This document shows, one piece after another, positions 16,139 to 24,125 of a stretch of 64,000 nucleotides of DNA. The position numbers and the translations under genes were made by a program. Below the pieces are notes generated by a model. The model made no database searches and had not been told where the DNA came from. It was given only the letters and a program-made list of their open reading frames with translations. The DNA is from Streptomyces sp. CB01249 (GTDB taxonomy: Bacteria; Actinomycetota; Actinomycetes; Streptomycetales; Streptomycetaceae): positions 62,001 through 126,000 of the forward strand of contig NZ_LISW01000004.1 in NCBI RefSeq assembly GCF_001905735.1. Direction: 5' to 3'. Each line of letters begins with the position of its first letter. Position 1 is the stretch's first letter.

Positions 16139-18250
16139 ATGCGTGAGATGACCAAGGGTGCCAACGTCGGGCTGGCGGACCTCAGCGACGATGCCGGCAC
16201 GGTCATCGCGAGCCTGAGCTGGAGCAGCACCGCCGGGGACGGTGACGCGGACGTGTCCGTGCTCCTGCTGGACGCCGGGGGCAAGGTCCGGGGCGACGCC
16301 GACTTCTTCTACTACAACAACCCCTCCGCGGCCGACGGCAGCGTGCAGCTGCTGGGCAAGACGCCGACGGACGGCGGCAGCGAGGACCGCATCAGCCTCG
16401 ACCTGACCGCCGTCCCCGAGGACGTCGAGCGCCTGGTCGTCGCCGCGAGCCGGTACGGCGGCTCCCGCTTCGGCGACCTGGACGACCTGCGGATGACCGT
16501 CGCCGACCGGTCCGGCGAGGTGCTGCTCGGGTTCTCGATCGGCGACGCGTCCGTGGAGAGCGCCTTCATCTTCGGCGAGCTGTACCGGCGCGGTACGGAG
16601 TGGAAGTACCGGGCCGTCGGCCAGGGTTACGAGACCGGGCTCGCCGGACTCGCCACCGACTTCGGCATCGACGTGGACGACGAGGGCGAGAACGAGTCGG
16701 CGGACGAGGGTGCGCACGCGGTTGCGGACCCGGGTGACGGGGAAGGCGCCGCGCCCGCCGTCGAGTTCGCCGGTGCCGCCCAGCCACTCCCTGACGGTTC
16801 CTCCCAGCCGCTCCCCGCTGTTCCCGCGCAGCCCGGCCCGAAAACCTCGGCGGTCGAAGAGCCGCCGGCCGCCCCCGCCCCCAAGCGCCCCCGTGCCCGT
16901 ACGGCGAAGAAGAAGGTGACCCTGCCCGCCGTCGCCACGAAGTCGCTCGCCGAGAACGACTCCTGGCGGGCCGCACGGCTCTTCCCCGCCTCGAACCTCA
17001 AGAGCGACAAGGAGCGCGAGGTCCGGGCGACCTCCGTGCTGCTGTCCGTGATGGCGCAGGTGCCGGAGTTCGGGCGCCGGCTGACCGCCGCCTTCGGGGC
17101 TCCCGCGGGGCGCATGCAGACCTTCACCGAGGTCTCCCTCCCGCACGGCGAGACCCCGAAGCGTCCCGACGGGGTGATCCGGGTGGAGCGGGCGGGGAAG
17201 CTGTGGACCGCGCTCGTGGAGACGAAGACCAACGGGAACGCGCTGAAGTCGGAGCAGGTCCAGAACTACATGGACATCGCCGCCCGCCGCGGCTACGAGG
17301 CGGTGATCACGCTCTCCAACGACGTGGCGCTGGAGGGCAGCCCGCTGGTCGAGGTCAAGACCGACGGACGGCGCAAGCACAAGGTGGCCCTGTGGCACCT
17401 CTCGTGGGCGGAGGTGGCGCACCAGGCCCAGATGCTCATCCGGCACGAGGGTGTGGGCAACGCCGCCCACGCGTGGCTCCTCCAGGAGCTGCTGCACTAC
17501 CTCCAGCACGAGAACTCCGGCTGCCACGGCTTCCAGAACATGGGCCCCTCCTGGGTGCCCGTGCGCAACGGCATCGACGAGGAGACGCTCAGCCAGGGCG
17601 ACCCACGCGCCGTGGAGGTCGTGGAGAGCTGGGAACGGCTCATCCGCCAGGTCTGCCTGCGGATCGGCGGCGAGCTGGGGCAGAAGGCCCTGCCCGTCCA
17701 GCGCACCCCGCGCGGCACCACCGCCCTCTCGCGGCGCGCCGCGCACGCCGACCGGCTCTGCGAGGAGGGGCGGCTCGCCGCCGAACTGCGGGTGGACGGA
17801 TCGCCCGGCACCATCACGATCGTCGCCGATCTGCGGACCGGGAAACTGCGCACCTCGGTGGAGATCCCGGTGCCCGAGGGGGGCTACCCGCTGACGTCCG
17901 CCAAGCGCCTGATGCGGCAGCTCGCCGAGGCACCCGCCGATCTGCACGTCGAGACGCTGGTCGAGGGGCAGAAAGGCCCCCGCGGCACCCTGGAACGCCT
18001 CCGTCCGGAGCCGGGCGACGTGCTTCCCCGCGACGGCAGCCGGATCACGGGGTTCCGGCTCTCGCTCTTCAAGAGCATGGGCGCCACGCGGGGCAACGCC
18101 GAGACCGGGTTCATCCGCAGCGTCGACAACGCGGTGGACCGCTTTCACTCGCACGTGATCGCCCACCTCGCGCAGGCCGAGCGCCGCACCCGCCGCACAC
18201 CCGCCCCGGAGCCGGAAAGTACCCCGGTCCCGGCGCCCGCGGGGGCCTGA
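16139..18250 (+). CDS. TerD domain fused to PD-(D/E)XK nuclease-like domain
   Basis: A 703-residue protein. Residues 1-180 form a TerD domain (EMTKGANVGLADL; DFFYYNNPSAADGSVQLLG; EVLLGFSIGDASVESAFIFG), a calcium-binding stress fold. An acidic and Pro/Ala-rich linker spans about 185-285. The region around 290-480 has a restriction-enzyme-like core: D344 in RPDGVI, then VETKT with E361 and K363. The C-terminal ~200 residues are unassigned. ATG at 16139 is chosen for its GGGGGA site; the very long open frame upstream is antisense to serS. It is divergent from serS and close to a type IV restriction gene, which suggests a stress or defence role. Confidence 0.85.
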   Translation: MREMTKGANVGLADLSDDAGTVIASLSWSSTAGDGDADVSVLLLDAGGKVRGDADFFYYNNPSAADGSVQLLGKTPTDGGSEDRISLDLTAVPEDVERLVVAASRYGGSRFGDLDDLRMTVADRSGEVLLGFSIGDASVESAFIFGELYRRGTEWKYRAVGQGYETGLAGLATDFGIDVDDEGENESADEGAHAVADPGDGEGAAPAVEFAGAAQPLPDGSSQPLPAVPAQPGPKTSAVEEPPAAPAPKRPRARTAKKKVTLPAVATKSLAENDSWRAARLFPASNLKSDKEREVRATSVLLSVMAQVPEFGRRLTAAFGAPAGRMQTFTEVSLPHGETPKRPDGVIRVERAGKLWTALVETKTNGNALKSEQVQNYMDIAARRGYEAVITLSNDVALEGSPLVEVKTDGRRKHKVALWHLSWAEVAHQAQMLIRHEGVGNAAHAWLLQELLHYLQHENSGCHGFQNMGPSWVPVRNGIDEETLSQGDPRAVEVVESWERLIRQVCLRIGGELGQKALPVQRTPRGTTALSRRAAHADRLCEEGRLAAELRVDGSPGTITIVADLRTGKLRTSVEIPVPEGGYPLTSAKRLMRQLAEAPADLHVETLVEGQKGPRGTLERLRPEPGDVLPRDGSRITGFRLSLFKSMGATRGNAETGFIRSVDNAVDRFHSHVIAHLAQAERRTRRTPAPEPESTPVPAPAGA

Positions 18251-18343
18251 GCCGACCCCCGCTGACCGGCAAACGGCTGCAAACCGCTCGGTCGGCGGTG
18301 GTTGTGCTGGCCGTCGCCCCCGGCGCTCGTCATGATGCCGCCC

Positions 18344-18964
18344 ATGACCAAGAGCGACGATGGCCGAGACATCACCCTCCGGATCGCCCAGGAGCCGGCG
18401 GCGGACGAGCTTCTCGCACGCAGTCCGCTCGCCGCCCTGGTGGGCATGCTGCTCGACCAGCAGGTGCCGATGGAGTGGGCCTTCGCGGGCCCGCACGCCC
18501 TGGCGCAGCGCATGGGCAAGGATGATCTGGACGCCCATGAGATCGCCTCGTACGACCCGGAGGCGTTCACCGGACTGTTCACCGCCAAACCCGCGCTGCA
18601 CCGCTATCCGGGCTCGATGGCGAAGCGGGTGCAGCAGCTGTGCCAGTTCCTGGTGGCGCAGTACGACGGTGAGGCGGCCGCCGTATGGACCGATGCCGCG
18701 ACCGGGGCGGAGCTGCGGCGGCGGCTCAACGCCCTGCCCGGGTTCGGTACGCAGAAGGCGCAGATCTTCCTCGCGCTCCTCGGCAAGCAGTTCGGGGTCC
18801 GGCCGCCGGGCTGGCGCGAGGCGGCGGGGCCGTACGGGGAGGAGGGCTCGCACCGGTCCGTCGCGGACATCACAGGCCCCGAGTCACTGGCCGAGGTGCG
18901 CGCGTTCAAGCAGGAGGCCAAGCAGGCGGCGAAGGCCGCGAAAGCCGCGGCGAAGGGCAAGTGA
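18344..18964 (+). CDS. HhH-GPD family base-excision repair protein
   Basis: A 206-residue product with the glycosylase family helix-hairpin-helix LPGFGTQKAQIFLALLG at about residues 133-149 and an N-terminal helical region starting ARSPLAALVGMLLDQQV. The C terminus is a Lys/Ala tail (KQAAKAAKAAAKGK) that may bind DNA non-specifically. The usual catalytic Asp after the hairpin is not obvious, so a specific glycosylase activity is not assured. The gene has its own start about 95 bp after the TerD fusion gene. Confidence 0.85.
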   Translation: MTKSDDGRDITLRIAQEPAADELLARSPLAALVGMLLDQQVPMEWAFAGPHALAQRMGKDDLDAHEIASYDPEAFTGLFTAKPALHRYPGSMAKRVQQLCQFLVAQYDGEAAAVWTDAATGAELRRRLNALPGFGTQKAQIFLALLGKQFGVRPPGWREAAGPYGEEGSHRSVADITGPESLAEVRAFKQEAKQAAKAAKAAAKGK

Positions 18965-19033
18965 GCCTTCTTGTACGCGGCGTGGTGGCAATCGTGGCTG
19001 CGCCCGGTGGCTCCTGACCGGTAGGCTTTCCGT

Positions 19034-19330
19034 GTGATCTTCAAGCGCATCGGAAATGGGAAGCCTTATCCCGACCACGGCCGGGAAAGCACCCGGCAGT
19101 GGGCGGATGTCGCGCCGCGCCCGGTCCGCCTCGACCAGCTCGTGACCACCAAGGGACAGCTGGACCTCGAAACCCTGCTCGCCGAGGACTCCACGTTCTA
19201 CGGCGACCTCTTCGCGCACGTCGTGAAGTGGCAGGGCGACCTCTACCTGGAGGACGGGCTGCACCGCGCGGTCCGTGCCGCGCTCCAGCAGCGCCAGGTG
19301 CTGCACGCCCGCGTGCTCGAACTCGGCTGA
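19034..19330 (+). CDS. Conserved small actinobacterial protein with ParB-like signature
   Basis: A 98-residue protein with a GTG start. The segment VRLDQLVTTKGQLDLETLL, followed by YLEDGLHRAVRAALQQ, resembles the ParB N-terminal fold, in which a DGxHR loop contacts nucleotide. Automated pipelines sometimes label this family a VapB antitoxin, but no toxin partner is adjacent. Function is unknown. Confidence 0.75.
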   Translation: MIFKRIGNGKPYPDHGRESTRQWADVAPRPVRLDQLVTTKGQLDLETLLAEDSTFYGDLFAHVVKWQGDLYLEDGLHRAVRAALQQRQVLHARVLELG

Positions 19331-19437
19331 CGCCCCGGAGCCCGTACGGGGTTCGTTCGGGTGTTTTCCCACCCGGACGGGTGCGATCCATTGATCATTT
19401 AGTAGGCATCATCACCGGGTCGCACTACGCTGCGCCC

Positions 19438-20058
19438 ATGAGCATGCTCACTCCCCCCGGCATGGGCGGAAAGTACCGCATCACGGGTGACAAGTACCCC
19501 CGCATGCGACGCCCCCGCCGCCGCAGCAAAGTGGTCCTCGCGACCCTCGCCTCCGTGGTCGCCCTCGGGCTGGCCGGATGGGGCACCTTGCAGCTCATCG
19601 ATGTCTTCACGGGCGGCGACAAGACGGCCAGCGCCGCCGACCGGACCGAGCGCTGCCCGTCCCCGGAGGCGTCGAAACCCGCCAAGGTGCTGCCGCAGCC
19701 CGCGAAGATCACGGTCAACGTCTACAACGCGACCACGCGCGGCGGTCTCGCCAAGGCGGCCGCCGACGAGCTGAAGAAGCGCGGGTTCAAGATCGGCGAG
19801 GTGGGGAACGCGCCCGCCGCGTACGACAAGAAGGTGGCGGGTACGGGCATCCTGCTCGGCGCCCCGGCCGCCAACGACGGCACGTTCCCGGTGCTGGGCG
19901 CCCAGCTGCCCGGGGCCACGACAAAGACCGACGCCCGCAAGAACGGGGCGGTCGATCTGATCATCGGCAAGAAGTTCACGGCGTTCAGCAAGCCGCAGAC
20001 GGCCGCCGCCGCGCTGTCCGCGCTGACGAAGCCCGCCCCGGCGCCCTCCTCCTGCTGA
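19438..20058 (+). CDS. LytR C-terminal-domain membrane protein
   Basis: A 206-residue protein: short cytoplasmic N terminus with a basic cluster (MRRPRRRSK), one transmembrane helix at about 31-52, then an extracytoplasmic LytR_C domain (ITVNVYNATTRGGLAKAAAD through GAVDLIIGKKF). LytR_C domains occur with cell-wall polymer ligases, but the LCP catalytic domain is absent here. It ends just before upp, which is on the opposite strand. Confidence 0.88.
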   Translation: MSMLTPPGMGGKYRITGDKYPRMRRPRRRSKVVLATLASVVALGLAGWGTLQLIDVFTGGDKTASAADRTERCPSPEASKPAKVLPQPAKITVNVYNATTRGGLAKAAADELKKRGFKIGEVGNAPAAYDKKVAGTGILLGAPAANDGTFPVLGAQLPGATTKTDARKNGAVDLIIGKKFTAFSKPQTAAAALSALTKPAPAPSSC

Positions 20059-20094
20059 GGACGGCGCCGAGCGGGGGCGTTCGCGCGGGAGTGC

Positions 20095-20730
20095 CTAGTC
20101 GACGGTGCCGTACATGCGGTCGCCCGCGTCGCCGAGGCCCGGCACGATGTAGCCGTTCTCATTGAGCCGCTCGTCGACCGAGGCGGTGACCACGGTGACC
20201 GGCGTCCCGGCGAGCTCGCGCTCCATGACCTCGACCCCCTCCGGGGCGGCGAGGAGCACGACCGCGGTGACGTCGTCCGCGCCGCGCCTGATCAGCTCCT
20301 GGATGGCCGCGACGAGCGTGCCTCCCGTGGCCAGCATCGGGTCCAGGACGTAGACCTGGCGGCCCGAGAGGTCGTCGGGCATCCGGCTCGCGTACGTGGA
20401 CGCCTTCAGCGTCTCCTCGTCGCGGATCATGCCCAGGAAGCCCACCTCGGCGGTCGGCAGCAGCCGGACCATGCCGTCCAGCATGCCGAGACCGGCCCGC
20501 AGGATCGGGACGACCAGGGGGCGGGGGTACGACAGCTTCACGCCGGTGGTGGGTGTCACCGGGGTCTCGATGTCGACCTGTTCGGTGCGCACATCGCGGG
20601 TGGCCTCGTACGCGAGCAGGGTCACCAGCTCGTCGGCGAGGCGCCGGAAGGTCGGGGAGTCGGTGCGCTTGTCGCGCAGGGTGGTGAGTTTGTGCGCGAC
20701 CAGCGGGTGGTCGACGACGTGGATCCGCAT
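20095..20730 (-). CDS. upp: Uracil phosphoribosyltransferase
   Basis: Pyrimidine salvage enzyme converting uracil and PRPP to UMP. The 211-residue length is normal for the family. Signatures include VVPILRAGLGMLDGM, the PRPP-binding region YVLDPMLATGGTLVAAI and the C-terminal uracil-binding GYIVPGLGDAGDRMYGT. The ATG at 20730 gives the family start MRIHVVDHPLVAHKLT. Confidence 0.97.
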   Translation of the reverse strand: MRIHVVDHPLVAHKLTTLRDKRTDSPTFRRLADELVTLLAYEATRDVRTEQVDIETPVTPTTGVKLSYPRPLVVPILRAGLGMLDGMVRLLPTAEVGFLGMIRDEETLKASTYASRMPDDLSGRQVYVLDPMLATGGTLVAAIQELIRRGADDVTAVVLLAAPEGVEVMERELAGTPVTVVTASVDERLNENGYIVPGLGDAGDRMYGTVD

Positions 20731-20845
20731 GACTCCCAGCGTAGCCGCGCCTTCCGCACCCGTGCGCTGGCATCATCCACACGTTCGGGGGGAAGGTGGT
20801 GGCATACGGACCCAGCGACGCAGCCAGCTTGGGGGTGAAGAGCCG

Positions 20846-21109
20846 ATGGCCGACGGGGCACAGAGCGCCGAGGACCCCAGGAACGCGCGGACTCCCCGGA
20901 GCACACCGGACACCCCCGACGCACCGGACTCCCCCGACGCACCGGACTCCCCCGACGCGGCCGAGACCGACGCACAGCGCCGCCGTCGGCGCGCCCAGTT
21001 CCTCCGCGAGCTCCACGAGGCGAAGGCGCTGCGCGACCGGGTGCAGCCGCGGCGGGTCAAAGCCGCCCGAATGCGCCAGGCCATGCGGATGCGTACGTTC
21101 CGCTGGTAG
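20846..21109 (+). CDS. Small basic protein, conserved in Streptomyces
   Basis: An 87-residue product. The first half is a low-complexity Pro/Asp/Ala/Ser stretch with tandem PDAPDSPDA units. The second half is strongly basic and helical (AQRRRRRAQFLRELHEAKA, then RVKAARMRQAMRMRTFRW). GGGGGTGAAGAG precedes the ATG. The basic tail suggests nucleic-acid binding, but function is unknown. It precedes the tadA-linked genes on the same strand. Confidence 0.7.
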   Translation: MADGAQSAEDPRNARTPRSTPDTPDAPDSPDAPDSPDAAETDAQRRRRRAQFLRELHEAKALRDRVQPRRVKAARMRQAMRMRTFRW

Positions 21110-21300
21110 CCCCCCGGCCTGCGGAAAAGCCGCTGGTGACGGTGGTGGAGAGAACTGATGGCCGACTCAACCGCCGAACTGCTCTCGCGAAGCGCCGGTT
21201 TCTGTCACGATGCCGATTGGGCGGGACGCAGGGCAGCCGGAGCACCGACTGCTCCCCGCCCGGACCGGCCCTTGGCCCCGAGACCAGTGGGAGAGTCACG

Positions 21301-21855
21301 GTGTACTTCGCCGCACTGCTCGCGCGCACCGAAGACGGGTGGGAAGCGAGCGACACGGAGCTCGACGATGTGGAGACCCTGTCCGACCTGACGGATCTGG
21401 CCCGTGACGCCTCGGTTGACGAGGACACGGTGCTCGTATTCATCGAGCAGGAGGACGCCTGGTTCGGCGTCGTCCGGGTGGACGGTGAGGAGGACCCCCG
21501 GATCTACGTCTCGGACGCCTCCGCCGCCGCCCGCTCCTCGTACGGGGAGATCCTGCTCACCGACGAACTGCTCGGCCGCGAACCAGGCGCCGAGGACACG
21601 ATCGCCGCCCTGGAGGAGCTCGTCGGCCTCGACGGCACCGAGGACGGCGAGCCCGAGACCACCGCCGCCAACGACGATGACGATGACGACGAAGGGCCCT
21701 CCGCGGGCGTCGTCCCGGCCGGCCCGATCGGCGACTCCGGGGTCCTGTCCGACCTCGGGCTCCCCGAGGCCGAGCTGCTGATGCTGCGGACGGACGCCCT
21801 GGCCGAGATCGCGGACGCCCTCGGGGCGGCCGAGGTGCTGGAGACCGTCCGCTAG
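21301..21855 (+). CDS. tRNA adenosine deaminase-associated protein
   Basis: A 184-residue acidic protein starting at GTG 21301 (FAALLARTEDGW) with GGGAG upstream. Actinobacterial genomes carry this family next to tadA; the role is unproven. A run of aspartates at about residues 122-128 and a C-terminal helix (AELLMLRTDALAEIADALG) are the main features. Its stop codon TAG overlaps the left end of the inverted-repeat element that separates it from tadA. Confidence 0.85.
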   Translation: MYFAALLARTEDGWEASDTELDDVETLSDLTDLARDASVDEDTVLVFIEQEDAWFGVVRVDGEEDPRIYVSDASAAARSSYGEILLTDELLGREPGAEDTIAALEELVGLDGTEDGEPETTAANDDDDDDEGPSAGVVPAGPIGDSGVLSDLGLPEAELLMLRTDALAEIADALGAAEVLETVR

Positions 21856-22015
21856 GGTCTTTCCTTTGGATCAGGCCGGAACAGGGAGCGGGCTCTGGTG
21901 CCGTGCATCGCAAGGCGGAGGATTGAGGCAACGCGGAGCGTTGGTGATTGACGACAACGCCGCGAGGCGCGGTGCCAGAGCCCGCGAGCCCGGCCTGGTC
22001 CAAAGGAAAGACCCT
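21854..22015. repeat. 162-bp element with long terminal inverted repeats (MITE-like)
   Basis: The left end AGGGTCTTTCCTTTGGATCA, continuing GGCCGG, is the reverse complement of the right end at 21990-22015, with one mismatch in the first 26 bp. A second nested pair (CGGGCTCTGGTGCC and GGTGCCAGAGCCCG) follows inward. The whole unit could fold as one large cruciform or RNA hairpin. It has no coding content. The form is that of a non-autonomous transposon, inserted exactly at the upstream stop codon. Confidence 0.8.
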
Positions 22016-22026
22016 GGGGTCCGCGG

Positions 22027-22524
22027 GTGACCGAAGCATTCCGTCCGCACGCCCCGGACCTGCCCGATCCCGTACGGGACCCGTGGCGGGCGGTGATGCG
22101 CCGTGCCCTGGCCGAGGCCGACCGTGCGGCGGCGACCGGTGACGTACCGGTCGGCGCCGTCGTCCTCGGCCCGGACGGCGCGCCGCTGGCCACCGGGCAC
22201 AACGAGCGCGAGGCGACCGGGGACCCGACCGCGCACGCCGAGGTCCTGGCGCTGCGCCGGGCCGCCGCCGCACTCGGTGAGTGGCGCCTGTCCGGCTGCA
22301 CCCTGGTGGTCACCCTGGAGCCCTGCACGATGTGCGCGGGCGCCCTGGTGCAGGCCCGGGTGGACCGGGTGGTCTACGGCGCCCGGGACGAGAAGGCCGG
22401 TGCCGCCGGCTCGCTCTGGGACGTCGTACGCGACCGCCGCCTCAACCACCGCCCCGAGGTGGTCGCCGGGGTCCTGGAGGCCGAGTGCGCGGCCCCGCTG
22501 ACGGCCTTCTTCCGGGACCGCTGA
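22027..22524 (+). CDS. tadA: tRNA-specific adenosine deaminase (A34 to inosine)
   Basis: Zinc deaminase that converts adenosine-34 of tRNA-Arg(ACG) to inosine. The 165-residue protein has the catalytic HAE in TAHAEVLALRRAA and the zinc cysteines in LEPCTMCAGAL. GTG at 22027 lies only about 11 bp after the inverted-repeat element, so the element supplies most of the leader. Its substrate, tRNA-Arg(ACG), is also encoded in this window at 50726-50798. Confidence 0.96.
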   Translation: MTEAFRPHAPDLPDPVRDPWRAVMRRALAEADRAAATGDVPVGAVVLGPDGAPLATGHNEREATGDPTAHAEVLALRRAAAALGEWRLSGCTLVVTLEPCTMCAGALVQARVDRVVYGARDEKAGAAGSLWDVVRDRRLNHRPEVVAGVLEAECAAPLTAFFRDR

Positions 22525-22601
22525 CCTGGCCGGGCCGGGGTGCGGGGCGTGGTCCCGTAACGGATTTCGGCGTACGGCCAACATGGTCTAAGCTCTCTCT
22601 C

Positions 22602-22689
22602 GGTAGCGTGTCCGAGCGGCCGAAGGAGCTCGCCTCGAAAGCGAGTGTGGGGAAACTCACCGAGGGTTCAAATCCCTCCGCTACCGCCA
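22602..22689 (+). tRNA. tRNA-Ser (anticodon CGA)
   Basis: An 88-nt class II tRNA with encoded CCA. Acceptor arms GGTAGCG/CGCTACC pair; the anticodon loop CTCGAAA between CTCGC and GCGAG gives CGA, reading UCG. Confidence 0.97.
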
Positions 22690-22694
22690 GCGAG

Positions 22695-22732
22695 AACCGC
22701 CCCCGAACCGTGTGAACGGATCGGGGGCGGTT
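22695..22732 (+). terminator. Terminator of tRNA-Ser(CGA)
   Basis: A stem AACCGCCCCCGA/TCGGGGGCGGTT is followed by a short T run, 5 bp after the tRNA. Confidence 0.85.
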
Positions 22733-22864
22733 TTGCGTGTGCCCGCGTCCGGTGCCGGTTGGTCACCGGGCCCCGTGCTGGGGGATCATGCCGGGGGCGG
22801 CGGGACGCCCGCCGGGGCCGGCCGCCGCCGTCCGGACAGCCGAGAGAAGAAAGCACTGGCCGTG

Positions 22865-23527
22865 ATGCAGATCGTGCGGGGCAAGAAGCTCGAAAAGGCC
22901 GCCGAGGGTGAATTCGAGCGGCTGGTCCAGGAGAGTTCCCGGGTCGTCGTCGATGTCGGTACGGGGGACGCCCGGGCGTCCTATCGCATCGCCAAGGAGA
23001 ATCCGGACTGGCTGGTCGTGGGCGTGGACCCGGCCTGGCAGCGGATGACGCAGACCAGCATTCGCAGCCGCCGCAAACCCGCCAAGGGCGGCGTACCCAA
23101 TCTGCTGCTCGTGAACGCGGCGATCGAGAATGCCCCGGAGGAGCTGCGGGGGGCCGCCGATGAATTGCTGGTCCTGATGCCGTGGGGGAAATTGCTCCAC
23201 GGTCTCGTGCGGGGCGACGAGGACATCTGGAGCGGCCTTCGTACGGTCGCCAAGCCGAATGCGCCGCTCACGGCCACGGTCGGCACCAGCATTTGGCGGG
23301 AGCCCGTGCCACGGGACATCCAGGGCCTTCCGGAGCTGACCCCTTCGTACGTCGAAGAGGTGCTCGGCGAAAGGGCGCTCGCCGCCGGCTGGAAGGTCAC
23401 CGGTTTCCAGCTCACGAAGGCCGAGGACGCCGCCGCGGTCTCCTCGTCCTGGGCGCGCAGGCTGGACTCGGACAGCACCGAGGTCATCGCGACCCTGACG
23501 GCGGTCACGGCCGGACCGGAGGAGTGA
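22865..23527 (+). CDS. KamB/NpmA-family 16S rRNA (adenine1408-N1)-methyltransferase homologue
   Basis: A 220-residue class I methyltransferase. The SAM-binding start VVVDVGTGDARASYRIAKEN, then KPAKGGVPNLL, LVLMPWGKLL and SSSWARRL, match the aminoglycoside-resistance enzymes KamB and NpmA along their length. Both tryptophans that these enzymes use to hold flipped A1408 are present (W107 in MPWG, W196 in SSSW). ATG at 22865 fits the family length; GTG at 22862 is an alternative. It faces a SpoU methyltransferase. It may confer kanamycin/apramycin-type resistance, or be a silent relative; some homologues are known to be inactive. Confidence 0.82.
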   Translation: MQIVRGKKLEKAAEGEFERLVQESSRVVVDVGTGDARASYRIAKENPDWLVVGVDPAWQRMTQTSIRSRRKPAKGGVPNLLLVNAAIENAPEELRGAADELLVLMPWGKLLHGLVRGDEDIWSGLRTVAKPNAPLTATVGTSIWREPVPRDIQGLPELTPSYVEEVLGERALAAGWKVTGFQLTKAEDAAAVSSSWARRLDSDSTEVIATLTAVTAGPEE

Positions 23528-23537
23528 GCCCGGCGGG

Positions 23538-24032
23538 TCAGCCCGTCGGGAACTGCCTGCAGTACTCGTACATGGCCATGGCGCCGGCCGTGGCGACGTT
23601 GTAGCTGTGCGGGGAGCCCCAGACCGGGATCTCCACGCACTCGTCCACACACGCGAGCTCGTCCTCCTTGAGGCCGGTCCGCTCGTTTCCGAGGACGATG
23701 ACCGACTTACGGGGGAAGCTGATCTCGTGCAGGCTCTTCGAATTGGTGGCCTGTTCGAGCGCGATGATGGTGTAACCGTCCTCGCGCATCTTCTTCAGCA
23801 CCGGCGGAAGGCTCCGGCGCATTTCAATCTCGACGTTCTCGGCACCGTCGCGCGCGATCTTCGGGTCGAGTTTCACATTGCCGCAGGCGATGATCCGCTC
23901 GACTCCGCAGCACCCCGCCGTGCGCACCACGCTGGACAGATTCACACGGCTGCGAAACGCCGAGCACGCGATGACGAGCTCGCGGTTACGGAGCAGAGGG
24001 GTGCCCGGCTTATGGCGGAGGTGTTCGAACAT
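23538..24032 (-). CDS. TrmH/SpoU-family RNA 2'-O-methyltransferase
   Basis: A 164-residue SPOUT enzyme with the three family motifs: NLSSVVRTAGCCGVERII, VIVLGNERTGL and IPVWGSPHSYNVATAGAMAM. SPOUT proteins form a trefoil knot that binds SAM and methylate tRNA or rRNA ribose. The RNA target cannot be read from sequence. The stop codon lies about 10 bp from the stop of the convergent KamB-like gene. Confidence 0.93.
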   Translation of the reverse strand: MFEHLRHKPGTPLLRNRELVIACSAFRSRVNLSSVVRTAGCCGVERIIACGNVKLDPKIARDGAENVEIEMRRSLPPVLKKMREDGYTIIALEQATNSKSLHEISFPRKSVIVLGNERTGLKEDELACVDECVEIPVWGSPHSYNVATAGAMAMYEYCRQFPTG

Positions 24033-24125
24033 GCCGGGAAGTCTACTGGGCCACCGCCGGACCGCTCCGCGCCCGCGGACTACGATGACCGGTCCGGACA
24101 ACGCACCTAGGCCCTGGAGAAGGCA

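Noticed and set aside
20900..20960. Tandem 9-bp repeats encoding PDAPDSPDA units, considered as a CRISPR or regulatory repeat
   Set aside because: They are short, in frame and inside a coding sequence; this is a low-complexity protein segment.
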